Assembly: GCF_030348945.1 (NCBI RefSeq)
Contig: NZ_JAUCEN010000001.1
Span: 62,001-126,000 of the forward strand
Direction of reading: 5' to 3'
Length of the DNA: 64,000 bases
Origin: Peribacillus sp. ACCC06369
GTDB lineage: Bacteria; Bacillota; Bacilli; Bacillales; DSM-1321
The notes under the pieces are model-generated. The model was not told the DNA's origin. It saw only the letters and a program-made list of their open reading frames with translations, and did not search any database. Made by a program: the position numbers and the translations under genes. Shown piece after piece: positions 50,169-57,286 of this stretch. Numbering within the stretch: position 1 is the stretch's first letter; the number at the start of each line of letters is the position of its first letter.

Positions 50169-51296
50169 TTAATCCTTTTCACGATAATTGGTTCTTCTCT
50201 CTCCCAGCTGTTTCGCAGCCTTTTTAGCCTTCTCCTGCTCAGGGTTTGTGTATAGGGCAGCCGTGGTAGTTGAAGTGTGACCAAGTTGAGTCATCAGTAA
50301 ATGGATGTCTCCTGACTGCTCCATTAAGTTCGTCCCATAGGTATGTCTAAGTTTGTGTGGGGACATCGATTTATTGGTCTTAAATGCCTTCGTATATTTC
50401 TTAACTAGGGCCTCGATGGCACGATTGGAGAGAGGGATCGCTCCATCATTCACCCTAGTCAAGAATACATAAGCATCATCATCGTTTGATCCGCTATAAC
50501 GCTCCGTTCGTATAGCTAGGTAGTCTTTTATGTCCTGCATAGACGGAGGAGAGACTGCCACAACATCCTTTTTTCCACCCTTACGTAAAACATGTATTTG
50601 TTTTTCCTCGAAATCCAAGTCTCGTAGCCTTAAGTTGGATAACTCGTTCACCCGAATTCCGCTTCCTAAGAAGAGGGATACGATCGCAAAATCACGTTCC
50701 TTGTCCCTTTTAAAATAAATGAGTTTCCTGGACTTTTCAGGTAGTTCCTTTTCATAGTTATGCTTCACGAATTCAAGAAACCGAGCATCCTCATCATTGT
50801 GGAAAATCTTTGTCGATATTCTGGAAGCCCGCGCCCCCAAAGTCTCTTTCACTTTATTCACTTCAATTTTCAACATGACATTTCGGTAGAAGTAAGGTTC
50901 GCCGTCGTCATTTTCTGTCTGTGTCGTTAAATACTTGAAAAGGGAACGTAATGCTGAAATTTTCCGGTTGACGGATACTTTTTCCGCTTTTTTTGTTTCC
51001 TTCTTATTGATAGGGATATTTCTCCGTTCCAAAAATTTTATAAAGGATTGGGCTTCAATCAACTTCAACTTTTCCAGCACTGTCAAAGGGATATCCTTAA
51101 TATACTCCTGCTCAGCAATGCCTTCAGCTATCAGCCACTCCAAAAATAATTTATAATCAAGAACGTAATTCAAGAGGGTGGAAGGGGACCGGGTATCCAA
51201 TTTATTGTCAACATATTCAACGATATAGAAAGGCATGGACTTAACCAGCTGTTCCAACTTCTGCTCATGCACTTGATGTTGTCTGGTGTTAGCCAT
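50169..51296 (-). CDS. Tyrosine recombinase, XerS-like
   Basis: 375 residues. N-terminal SAM-like domain (MPFYIVEYVDNKLDTRSPSTLLNYVLDYKLFLEWLIAEGIAE) and catalytic domain: Arg in GSGIRVNELSNLRLRDLD, Lys in RKGGKKDVV, HKLRHTYGTNL, His in QLGHTSTTTAALY and the Tyr of ALYTNPEQEK. Size and N-terminal pattern resemble the single-recombinase XerS of streptococci and some bacilli. It is second to the recombinase at 2675 and not closely similar. An 11-bp-arm inverted repeat lies 25 bases upstream. Role: dimer resolution or element mobility. Confidence 0.9.
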   Translation of the reverse strand: MANTRQHQVHEQKLEQLVKSMPFYIVEYVDNKLDTRSPSTLLNYVLDYKLFLEWLIAEGIAEQEYIKDIPLTVLEKLKLIEAQSFIKFLERRNIPINKKETKKAEKVSVNRKISALRSLFKYLTTQTENDDGEPYFYRNVMLKIEVNKVKETLGARASRISTKIFHNDEDARFLEFVKHNYEKELPEKSRKLIYFKRDKERDFAIVSLFLGSGIRVNELSNLRLRDLDFEEKQIHVLRKGGKKDVVAVSPPSMQDIKDYLAIRTERYSGSNDDDAYVFLTRVNDGAIPLSNRAIEALVKKYTKAFKTNKSMSPHKLRHTYGTNLMEQSGDIHLLMTQLGHTSTTTAALYTNPEQEKAKKAAKQLGERRTNYREKD

Positions 51297-51320
51297 TGGT
51301 CGACTCCTTTTAAGTTGATT

Positions 51321-51348
51321 TTTGCGTAAAATTCAATTTTTACGCAAA
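51321..51348. promoter_or_regulatory. Recombinase-type inverted repeat upstream of xerS-like gene
   Basis: TTTGCGTAAAA and TTTTACGCAAA are perfect 11-bp arms separated by TTCAAT. The same arms recur at 52390-52415 with the spacer TGTATA (left arm TTCGTAAAA). The two sites flank the small ORF/HepT/MntA segment. Arm and spacer lengths fit a tyrosine-recombinase core site, although an operator is equally possible. Confidence 0.55.
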
Positions 51349-51396
51349 GATGTTTACATAATAATATTATGTGTTGTTAAATACCTAACGTAAAAG

Positions 51397-51558
51397 TCAA
51401 CATTTCACAGGAACTTTCACATATTCATATTTTTCTGGATATTGAAGTTTAAGCTTTTCGATAGCAGCTTCAGCAGCATCTTTCGTTTCAAAAACTTCAT
51501 CTAACTTGATAGTTTCTTTTTTCGTATGGAGATCAAAAACTCGTATTATGTATTTCAT
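51397..51558 (-). CDS. Small conserved-looking protein of unknown function
   Basis: 53 residues: MKYIIRVFDLHTKKETIKLDEVFETKDAAEAAIEKLKLQYPEKYEYVKVPVKC. A beta-strand start, an amphipathic helix with KDAAEAAIEKLK and a beta end suggest a tiny folded domain. AAAGGGG precedes the ATG. It lies between the recombinase and the HepT remnant; no family recognised. Confidence 0.5.
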   Translation of the reverse strand: MKYIIRVFDLHTKKETIKLDEVFETKDAAEAAIEKLKLQYPEKYEYVKVPVKC

Positions 51559-51596
51559 CATAAAACCCCTTTATCATAATTTAAGGATTTGTTATG

Positions 51597-51925
51597 TATA
51601 GTCGATAAAATCTCCTAGATGGTTTTCAACAATTTGCTGTAAAATGTCTAAATTCACCGTCTGGTAATCATGAACTGCAATGTTCCTGAAACCCAACATA
51701 GCCTTTCAGCGTTTGGCCGTTTTTTCGTCATTAATTAAAGCCTTGGGAAGCATATCAAACGCATATCTGCTGAGGCAATCCCAATTTCTGTTCAGCTACA
51801 ATATGCATAGCCAAGTCAATTGACGCTTCACATACCCTTTGAATATTGAGGTATGATCGAGTCTTGTCTTTTAGACATCCAGCATCGTTGGCATAAACCT
51901 GATTTTGTTCAAAATGACATCATTC
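51597..51925 (-). pseudogene. HepT-like HEPN toxin, broken
   Basis: Reading the minus strand in changing frames gives NDVILNKI, TRSYLNIQRVCEASIDLAMHIVAEQKLGLPQ, and GFRNIAVHDYQTVNLDILQQIVENHLGDFID. The last contains the HEPN R-x4-H ribonuclease motif (RNIAVH). A deletion near the N-terminus and at least two frameshifts disrupt it. It overlaps the MntA stop, the normal MntA-HepT gene order. The toxin should be inactive. Confidence 0.82.
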
Positions 51926-52327
51926 TTTATAAATGGTCCCACTTTCTTCTATTTTTTTTAAGATACTTTCGCGTTCCTCATTCAATTTAGCGTACATGCT
52001 AAGAGCAGTCATTTGTTGGTTTTTAAGAAGAGTGTCGTTCGCTGAATATATAATTGTACCGGTAGTATATATCTGGGCTTTAAACACCGTGGATGCTGTA
52101 CGGATATTGACCAAATCCACCTCAATTTTCAGAATATCTGCTAATTCCTGTGCCAGCTGAAAAACTTCATATGTAGTAAGGGATTGATTTTCGCTGTAGA
52201 AAGCAATATCAATATCACTTTCTTTATGTGTAGAGTTTTTTGCATAAGAACCAAAAATAATAATGAAAACGGGATCTACTTTTTTTATGAGAGTATCTTG
52301 AATGGTTTGAAACATTTCTGTATACAT
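51920..52327 (-). CDS. mntA: MntA-like nucleotidyltransferase antitoxin
   Basis: 135 residues of the minimal nucleotidyltransferase fold. IIFGSYAKNSTHKESDIDIAFYS carries the G-S-x10-D-x-D active site, followed by EVDLVNIRT with the third acidic residue. MntA AMPylates and neutralises its HEPN toxin HepT. Here it remains intact while hepT downstream is a pseudogene. GGGAGCG precedes the ATG. Confidence 0.85.
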   Translation of the reverse strand: MYTEMFQTIQDTLIKKVDPVFIIIFGSYAKNSTHKESDIDIAFYSENQSLTTYEVFQLAQELADILKIEVDLVNIRTASTVFKAQIYTTGTIIYSANDTLLKNQQMTALSMYAKLNEERESILKKIEESGTIYKE

Positions 52328-52733
52328 AAGACACGCTCCCTTAATATAATATGAAGATTATACCAAACATTCATTCCCATGTCCATTTATTCGTAAAATG
52401 TATATTTTACGCAAAGATTAATACTATAATTTTCCACACTCTCTTCCTTATCATAAATCTAGAGCTTATGTAAAAGATGGTTTCGATTAGGCAGTAACTC
52501 TAGGACAAAAGGAAACTATCTTATATTTATAGAGATCACTTTTAATATTATATATTCTAACGAGGTTCATAGTCTTGAATATGACCTTCTTTTTCGAGTG
52601 ATAAATCAATAAAGAGAACTGATGTCGATATATCCGTTCTCTAGTAAAAATTTTTTTCTATATTCTTTATTTGTTATATGAGAAGAAATTTATAGTGGAA
52701 TCAAAAAAAATCAGTCCCTACTGAACCTTCCCA
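52328..52733. other. Intergenic region; holds second recombinase-type inverted repeat
   Basis: TTCGTAAAA, TGTATA, TTTTACGCAAAG at 52390-52416 repeats the motif at 51321. The rest of the stretch is AT-rich and shows no gene. Confidence 0.45.
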
Positions 52734-52865
52734 TTATTCTTTCTTATCATTATTCTCTTGGTTATTCTTTTCTGAAATTCGTCTTTGGTTGGCTTTCGTC
52801 TCAGCATTCACATGGTTTGCATCATTTCGTTTATTTTTTTTAGAACCTCTTGCATCATTACTCAT
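52734..52865 (-). CDS. Small hydrophilic protein, possibly spore-associated
   Basis: 43 residues: MSNDARGSKKNKRNDANHVNAETKANQRRISEKNNQENNDKKE. Extremely rich in Asn, Lys and Glu, with no hydrophobic core. The composition recalls minor small acid-soluble spore proteins, though I cannot place it in a named family. A perfect ribosome site (GGGAGGTGA) precedes the ATG, which supports translation. Confidence 0.55.
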   Translation of the reverse strand: MSNDARGSKKNKRNDANHVNAETKANQRRISEKNNQENNDKKE

Positions 52866-53281
52866 ACTTATTCACCTCCCGTGGCAGCTTATATACGTAT
52901 GTTAGCTTACTCTTGCCTCCAAATTTTATACGCCTCACCTGCATGTAGCACATCGCTAACTAGCATAAAGACATCCCGTACAGACCGCGGAAAACTTTAT
53001 TTCAATCACACAAAAAGAGCAAACCTGTTTAGATACCGCTCTTGTAATGATTCAAAAATATCCCCATCAAAACTTATATCCCTTCGATGTTCAAATTCAA
53101 TTGCACCTTATTCACTACGTGAAAATCGAAAGAGATCCTTATAAATGAATTCGGAAGTAGTAGCGTTACAAATACTCGCTTAATCCCAGGATTTCATCAC
53201 CCTTGAACCTCAGTGAAAAAGATCTTTAATAAAAGGATAGTTGTGAAATATCCTTTCTGTGCCTAATTTTTTGACCGCTTA
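52866..53281. other. Gap with a possibly decayed gene
   Basis: On the minus strand pieces such as FEHRRDISFDGDIFESLQERYLNRFALFV and VCTGCLYAS occur in different frames. They look like a frameshifted coding remnant that I cannot identify. No intact frame has a ribosome site. Confidence 0.25.
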
Positions 53282-53560
53282 TCAAAAGTAATCCTCAAAG
53301 TTCAATAAAATGACCTTCATGGCTTGGCTTGATTTCCCCTTTTCTTTAATCCTTTTCAGAAAGTCCATAAACAAAATCACCAGTAAATCCTCGCCCGTCA
53401 ACTCTTCATCCATCAAGTACGGGGAAATATCATGCAGGAATACCTCACCCCAGAAAATCTCCGACTCCTTGATACGTAGGGTGTTCTCCGCTCGTTTTTC
53501 TTCTGAAGTCACCTCGACTTCTTCTTCCCTCTGCTCGAAAGAGAAAAGGTTGGTCGTCAC
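53282..53560 (-). CDS. Hypothetical acidic protein
   Basis: 92 residues from GTG: TNLFSFEQREEEVEVTSEEKRAENTLRIKESEIFWGEVFLHDISPYLMDEELTGEDLLVILFMDFLKRIKEKGKSSQAMKVILLNFEDYF. A charged N-terminus and a helical C-terminal half. I recognise no family. The ribosome site is weak. It lies next to the collagen-like gene on the same strand, but a terminator separates them. Confidence 0.45.
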   Translation of the reverse strand: MTTNLFSFEQREEEVEVTSEEKRAENTLRIKESEIFWGEVFLHDISPYLMDEELTGEDLLVILFMDFLKRIKEKGKSSQAMKVILLNFEDYF

Positions 53561-53654
53561 CTGCTTAAATAATCCCTTTCATTCCTGTTCCTCCAGTCAG
53601 GTTATTTTACAATAAACAATGTATTATTTTTTAAACCGATTGCCTGTTAAAAAG

Positions 53655-53698
53655 AGAAAAGCTGTTCAAAAACCTTATTCGGTCTTTGAACAGCTTCT
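53655..53698 (-). terminator. Terminator of the collagen-like gene
   Basis: On the minus strand GAAGCTGTTCAAAGACC pairs with GGTTTTTGAACAGCTT across GAATAA, followed by TTCTCTTTTT. It lies 15 bases after the collagen-like gene stop. Confidence 0.8.
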
Positions 53699-53710
53699 TC
53701 TAAAAATATT

Positions 53711-55255
53711 TTATGCCGTACTATCTAATTGTACAATTGTTAATGCAGCACTATTGACAGTAGCTCCATCAATACTATTTGCTAAATGATGCTCTGAAGT
53801 ACCAATATTGACAAGACGGATTTGATCACCCGCATCTAACGAAGCGATAAATTCTCCATTTACTTGAAGATTAGTATTTAAAGGCGAAGCTGACGGTAGA
53901 TCAACTCCTATACCAAACCTACTAGCTACTAATGTTGCGAATGTCGCACCACCATCGGTACTTACCTGCACGCCGTAAGCCCCTTCTGTTGGAGAAACAG
54001 GTATACCACCATCATTTCTAAAAATTACGCTATAATTTATTAAATAATCTCCTGCATTAGTTACTGTAATTGTATCGAATGTTGGTTCCGCATGTACGAA
54101 GCCTTCTGTACAAACACCTTCTGTATCAAATATTACTGGTTCATTTGGATCTACATCTCCTTGGGAGTCAGTACGAAAAACGTTACAATATCTCGAAATA
54201 CATTCACATTCACCTTGTGGGCCTTGGAATCCTTGCGGTCCTTGGTCGCCTTGTGGGCCTTGGAATCCTTGCGGTCCTTGGTCGCCTTGTGGGCCTTGGT
54301 CGCCTTGCGGGCCTTGGTCGCCTTGTGGGCCTTGGTCGCCTTGTGGGCCTTGGTCGCCTTGTGGACCTTGGAATCCTTGTGGGCCTTGGTCGCCTTGTGG
54401 GCCTTGGAATCCTTGCGGGCCTTGGTCGCCTTGTGGGCCTTGGAATCCTTGCGGGCCTTGGTCGCCTTGTGGGCCTTGGTCGCCTTGCGGGCCTTGGTCG
54501 CCTTGTGGGCCTTGGTCGCCTTGTGGGCCTTGGTCGCCTTGTGGGCCTTGGTCGCCTTGTGGGCCTTGGTCGCCTTGTGGGCCTTGGTCGCCTTGTGGGC
54601 CTTGGTCGCCTTGTGGGCCTTGGTCGCCTTGTGGGCCTTGGTCGCCTTGCGGGCCTTGGTCACCTTGCGGGCCTTGGTCGCCTTGCGGGCCTTGGTCGCC
54701 TTGCGGGCCTTGTGGTCCTTGGTCGCCTTGCGGGCCTTGTGGGCCTTGGTCGCCTTGTGGTCCTTGAGGTCCTTGATCGCCTTGTGGTCCTTGAGGCCCT
54801 TGCGGTCCTTGATCGCCTTGTGGTCCTTGAGGCCCTTGCGGTCCTTGATCGCCTTGTGGTCCTTGAGGCCCTTGTGGTCCTTGAGGCCCTTGTGGTCCTT
54901 GAGGCCCTTGTGGTCCTTGAGGCCCTTGCGGTCCTTGATCGCCTTGTGGTCCTTGAGGCCCTTGTGGTCCTTGAGGCCCTTGCGGTCCTTGATCGCCTTG
55001 TGGTCCTTGAGGCCCTTGTGGTCCTTGAGGCCCTTGTGGTCCTTGAGGCCCTTGTGGTCCTTGAGGCCCTTGTGGTCCTTTTTTATCATTATCAGATACG
55101 TTTACTTCCACATTAACGTTTTGCTCGACCTTTTGTTCTTGTTTAGAATCACATTTGCATTGACTATGTCCGCAATCCTTACATTTGTTATGATCGCATT
55201 TGCATTTGCTATGTCCACAATCTTTACATTTTTTATCTTTTTTATCCTTACCCAA
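53711..55255 (-). CDS. Collagen-like spore surface protein (BclA-type) with N-terminal cysteine repeats
   Basis: About 514 residues from TTG 55255, which has AAGGAGG 8 bases upstream (a longer frame to 55282 has none). Three parts: a Lys/Cys N-terminus with two CKDCGHSxCKC units (metal- or disulfide-binding), a collagen domain of roughly 95-100 G-P-Q and G-D-Q triplets, and a C-terminal beta-rich head of about 140 residues ([27 protein letters not shown] to [10 protein letters not shown]) like the TNF-like trimer head of BclA. Such proteins form hair-like exosporium filaments. DNA repeats make length prone to change; G-F-Q interrupts near the end. Confidence 0.88.
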   Translation of the reverse strand: MGKDKKDKKCKDCGHSKCKCDHNKCKDCGHSQCKCDSKQEQKVEQNVNVEVNVSDNDKKGPQGPQGPQGPQGPQGPQGPQGPQGPQGDQGPQGPQGPQGPQGPQGDQGPQGPQGPQGPQGPQGPQGPQGPQGPQGDQGPQGPQGPQGDQGPQGPQGPQGDQGPQGPQGDQGPQGPQGDQGPQGPQGDQGPQGDQGPQGDQGPQGDQGPQGDQGPQGDQGPQGDQGPQGDQGPQGDQGPQGDQGPQGDQGPQGDQGPQGDQGPQGDQGPQGFQGPQGDQGPQGFQGPQGDQGPQGFQGPQGDQGPQGDQGPQGDQGPQGDQGPQGDQGPQGFQGPQGDQGPQGFQGPQGECECISRYCNVFRTDSQGDVDPNEPVIFDTEGVCTEGFVHAEPTFDTITVTNAGDYLINYSVIFRNDGGIPVSPTEGAYGVQVSTDGGATFATLVASRFGIGVDLPSASPLNTNLQVNGEFIASLDAGDQIRLVNIGTSEHHLANSIDGATVNSAALTIVQLDSTA

Positions 55256-55282
55256 TTTTTTATCCTCCTTTTCACAAAACAT

Positions 55283-55741
55283 TACTTTATCTTATGAATC
55301 CTGAATTAATTGGATTGGATAAAAGGCGATGGAATGACCCATTTTTGAACAAAGGGGTACCGCCACATGCCCATCAAGCCGCGAAAATAGGTCACCTCCA
55401 AAACGATAAATTGAGTATAAGTTACAAGAAAGTCCAAAATTTCGTTCTGGGGGTACTACAAAACTTTAACTTGATGGCAATGGGGTACCTTCAGCAAAAC
55501 GCGAATTTACAACGTTAAGGGGATCTGGATACAAAAATAGCCAATTTTCACCACGTTAAGGATGTAATCGGCTTTTTTTTAGTTCTCAGAATTCCACCAT
55601 TGACGGTGTACTGACTGGATATGAAAACCTTTATTTGATCGCAAAATTGCGACATGAACGCAACCCGAGAAAATTTGCCGAAAGTTTGTTAGAAAATATA
55701 CGCTAAATAAATTCCAACCTGAAAAGTCGATCTCCTCTATG
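55283..55741. other. Mosaic of Tn3-type ends and transporter fragment
   Basis: GGGGTACCGCCACATGCCCA (55354) and GGGGTACCTTCAGCAAAACG (55482) are two Tn3-like ends in the same direction. 55505-55575 matches 36085-36160 (GGATACAAAAATAGC...CACGTTAAGGATGTAA). The ABC fragment at 55588 follows. Confidence 0.55.
55588..55706 (+). pseudogene. Fragment of an ABC transporter ATPase
   Basis: DGVLTGYENLYLIAKLRHERNPRKFAESLLENIR aligns with residues just after the Q-loop of the ATPase at 38029 (DGMLTGRENLMMIAKLRGVSNPAQVADNLLAKF). No Walker motifs remain. It could derive from the cassette whose ATPase start is stranded at 41708. Confidence 0.7.
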
Positions 55742-55796
55742 TGAACTGCACCCCAATTGTTAGACACACCTAACAATTGGGGTGCAGTTTTTTTAT

Positions 55797-56314
55797 AGCG
55801 AGATTTTCTTCAGAAGAAAAAATACAGGCAGTAAGACAATATATAGATGGTAATGAGGGAGGACAAACCATTGCTAAATCTATTGGTGTTAATCCGAGTT
55901 TACTCCATCAGTGGATTAAACAATTTGAACTTTTTGGTGATGATGCTTTTGAAAAACGCTATACACCCTACCCTGCACAGTTTAAACTAGATGTACTTAA
56001 TTATATGAACGAACAAGGGACGTCTATCAGGAAAACAGCAGCGATTTTAATATTCCTTCTTATGAAACGCTTCGAAAATGGAAAGTTGCTTATGAAACAG
56101 ATGGATTTGATGCCCTACAATCAAAGAAAAAGGGGCGTCCATCCATGAAAAATAAAAATAATAAGACATCAAATTCTCAATTACCCGATGAAGGATCAAT
56201 AGAGGCTTTACAGGCGGAGAATGAACGTTTACGTATGGAGAATGCCTATTTAAAAAAGTTGAATGCCTTAGTTCAAAACAAGGAAAAATCACCAAACAAG
56301 ACAAAGCACAAGTA
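55797..56314 (+). pseudogene. IS3 OrfA, frameshifted
   Basis: ARFSSEEKIQAVRQYIDGNEGGQTIAKSIGVNPSLLHQWIKQFELFGDDAFEKRYTPYPAQFKLDVLNYMNEQGTSIRKTAAI holds two helix-turn-helix units, then shifts by one base near 56047 (ATTTTAATATT). It continues as NIPSYETLRKWKVAYETDGFDALQSKKKGRPSMKNKNNKTSN...ENERLRMENAYLKKLNALVQNKEK. The expected initiator before ARFSS reads ATA rather than ATG. Confidence 0.8.
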
Positions 56315-56341
56315 GTCTATGAATTAAGGAATGCATTCTCG

Positions 56342-57154
56342 GTGAAAGCACTTATACAGCTCGCAGACATTCCGCGTAGCACGTATTACTATTGGGTGAA
56401 AAACTTCGGTCGTCCTGATGCAGATGCAGAACTGAAAGTATTGATTAAATCTGTTTTCGATGAACATGAAGGTCGGTTTGGTTACCGGCGTATTCGTGAT
56501 GAACTTAGAAATCGAGGACACAAAGTAAACCACAAAAAGGTGCAACGTATCATGAAAGAACTAGGGCTAAAATGTCTTGTCGGTATGAAAAAATATCGCT
56601 CTTACAAAGGAACTGTGGGCAAGATTGCACTAAATATTTTAGATCGCAATTTCAAAGCTGAACAACCAAATGAGAAATGGGTTACGGATATTACAGAGTT
56701 TAAATTATTTGGAGAAAAGCTATATTTATCGCCGATATTGGACTTATTTAATGGAGAAATCATTACGTATACAATCGGTTCAAGACCAACCTACTCACTC
56801 ATTTCAACGATGTTAGATCAAGCTTTTGAACGTTTAACAGACGACGATACTCTCCTTATTCATTCAGATCAAGGCTGGCATTATCAAATGAAACAATTCC
56901 GTGATGCCCTTAGGGAACGTGGCATTACGCAAAGTATGTCTCGCAAAGGGAATTGTTACGATAACGCTGTTATGGAAAATTTCTTTGGTATCATGAAATC
57001 GGAACTTCTTTATCTAAAAGAATTTGAAAGTGTGGAACACTTTAAACAAGAACTAGCAAAATATATAGAATACTATAATCACAAACGAATCAAGGCAAAA
57101 TTAAAAGGCATGAGCCCGGTACAATACCGAACTCATGCCCAACAGGATGCCTAA
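56342..57154 (+). CDS. IS3-family transposase OrfB
   Basis: 270 residues from the first start; the frame extends upstream toward a -1 fusion with OrfA (QGKITKQDKAQVVYELRNAFSVKALIQLADIPRSTYYYWVKN). HTH_21 region EHEGRFGYRRIRDELRNRGHKVNHKKVQRIMKELGL; DDE residues in WVTDITEFKL, LLIHSDQGWHYQM and AVMENFFGIMKSE. OrfB is intact, but without OrfA the element is probably not autonomous. Confidence 0.9.
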   Translation: MKALIQLADIPRSTYYYWVKNFGRPDADAELKVLIKSVFDEHEGRFGYRRIRDELRNRGHKVNHKKVQRIMKELGLKCLVGMKKYRSYKGTVGKIALNILDRNFKAEQPNEKWVTDITEFKLFGEKLYLSPILDLFNGEIITYTIGSRPTYSLISTMLDQAFERLTDDDTLLIHSDQGWHYQMKQFRDALRERGITQSMSRKGNCYDNAVMENFFGIMKSELLYLKEFESVEHFKQELAKYIEYYNHKRIKAKLKGMSPVQYRTHAQQDA

Positions 57155-57286
57155 CGATATAACCTGTCTAACTTTAGGGGGTCAGTTCACGTTAAGGAAT
57201 CGACTTTTTTACTTCTTCTTATAGAACTAAGACTTAACAATATGGATTCCCCTTTCGTAAGTGGGTTGCACCGATAGTTGCATAAA

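Larger units (their letters stand above)
55742..57189 (+). mobile_element. IS3-family insertion sequence, inserted in a terminator loop
   Basis: 1448 bp with ends TGAACTGCACCCCAATTGTTAGACA and, inverted, TGAACTGACCCCCTAAAGTTAGACA. Just inside the left end is a perfect 20-bp stem (55743-55789) that includes the end itself and closes with T7, an internal terminator that would block incoming transcription. Flanks AAAAGTCGAT (left) and GGAATCGACTTTTT (right) pair, so the element sits in the loop of an older terminator. Confidence 0.82.

Noticed and set aside
52785..53144. 119-codon plus-strand frame
   Set aside because: Overlaps the small Asn/Lys-rich gene on the other strand, which has a perfect ribosome site; the frame shows no domain or start signal.
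54200..55085. Dense tandem repeat considered as a CRISPR array
   Set aside because: The repeats are contiguous 9-bp units in phase with G-P-Q codons. There are no spacers and no cas genes.
54070..55297. Two long plus-strand frames (about 350 and 400 codons) and a 312-codon alternative minus-strand frame across the collagen region
   Set aside because: They are shadows of the 9-base collagen triplet repeat. Their translations are monotonous ([24 protein letters not shown]) and lack ribosome sites; the GPQ/GDQ frame has conserved ends.
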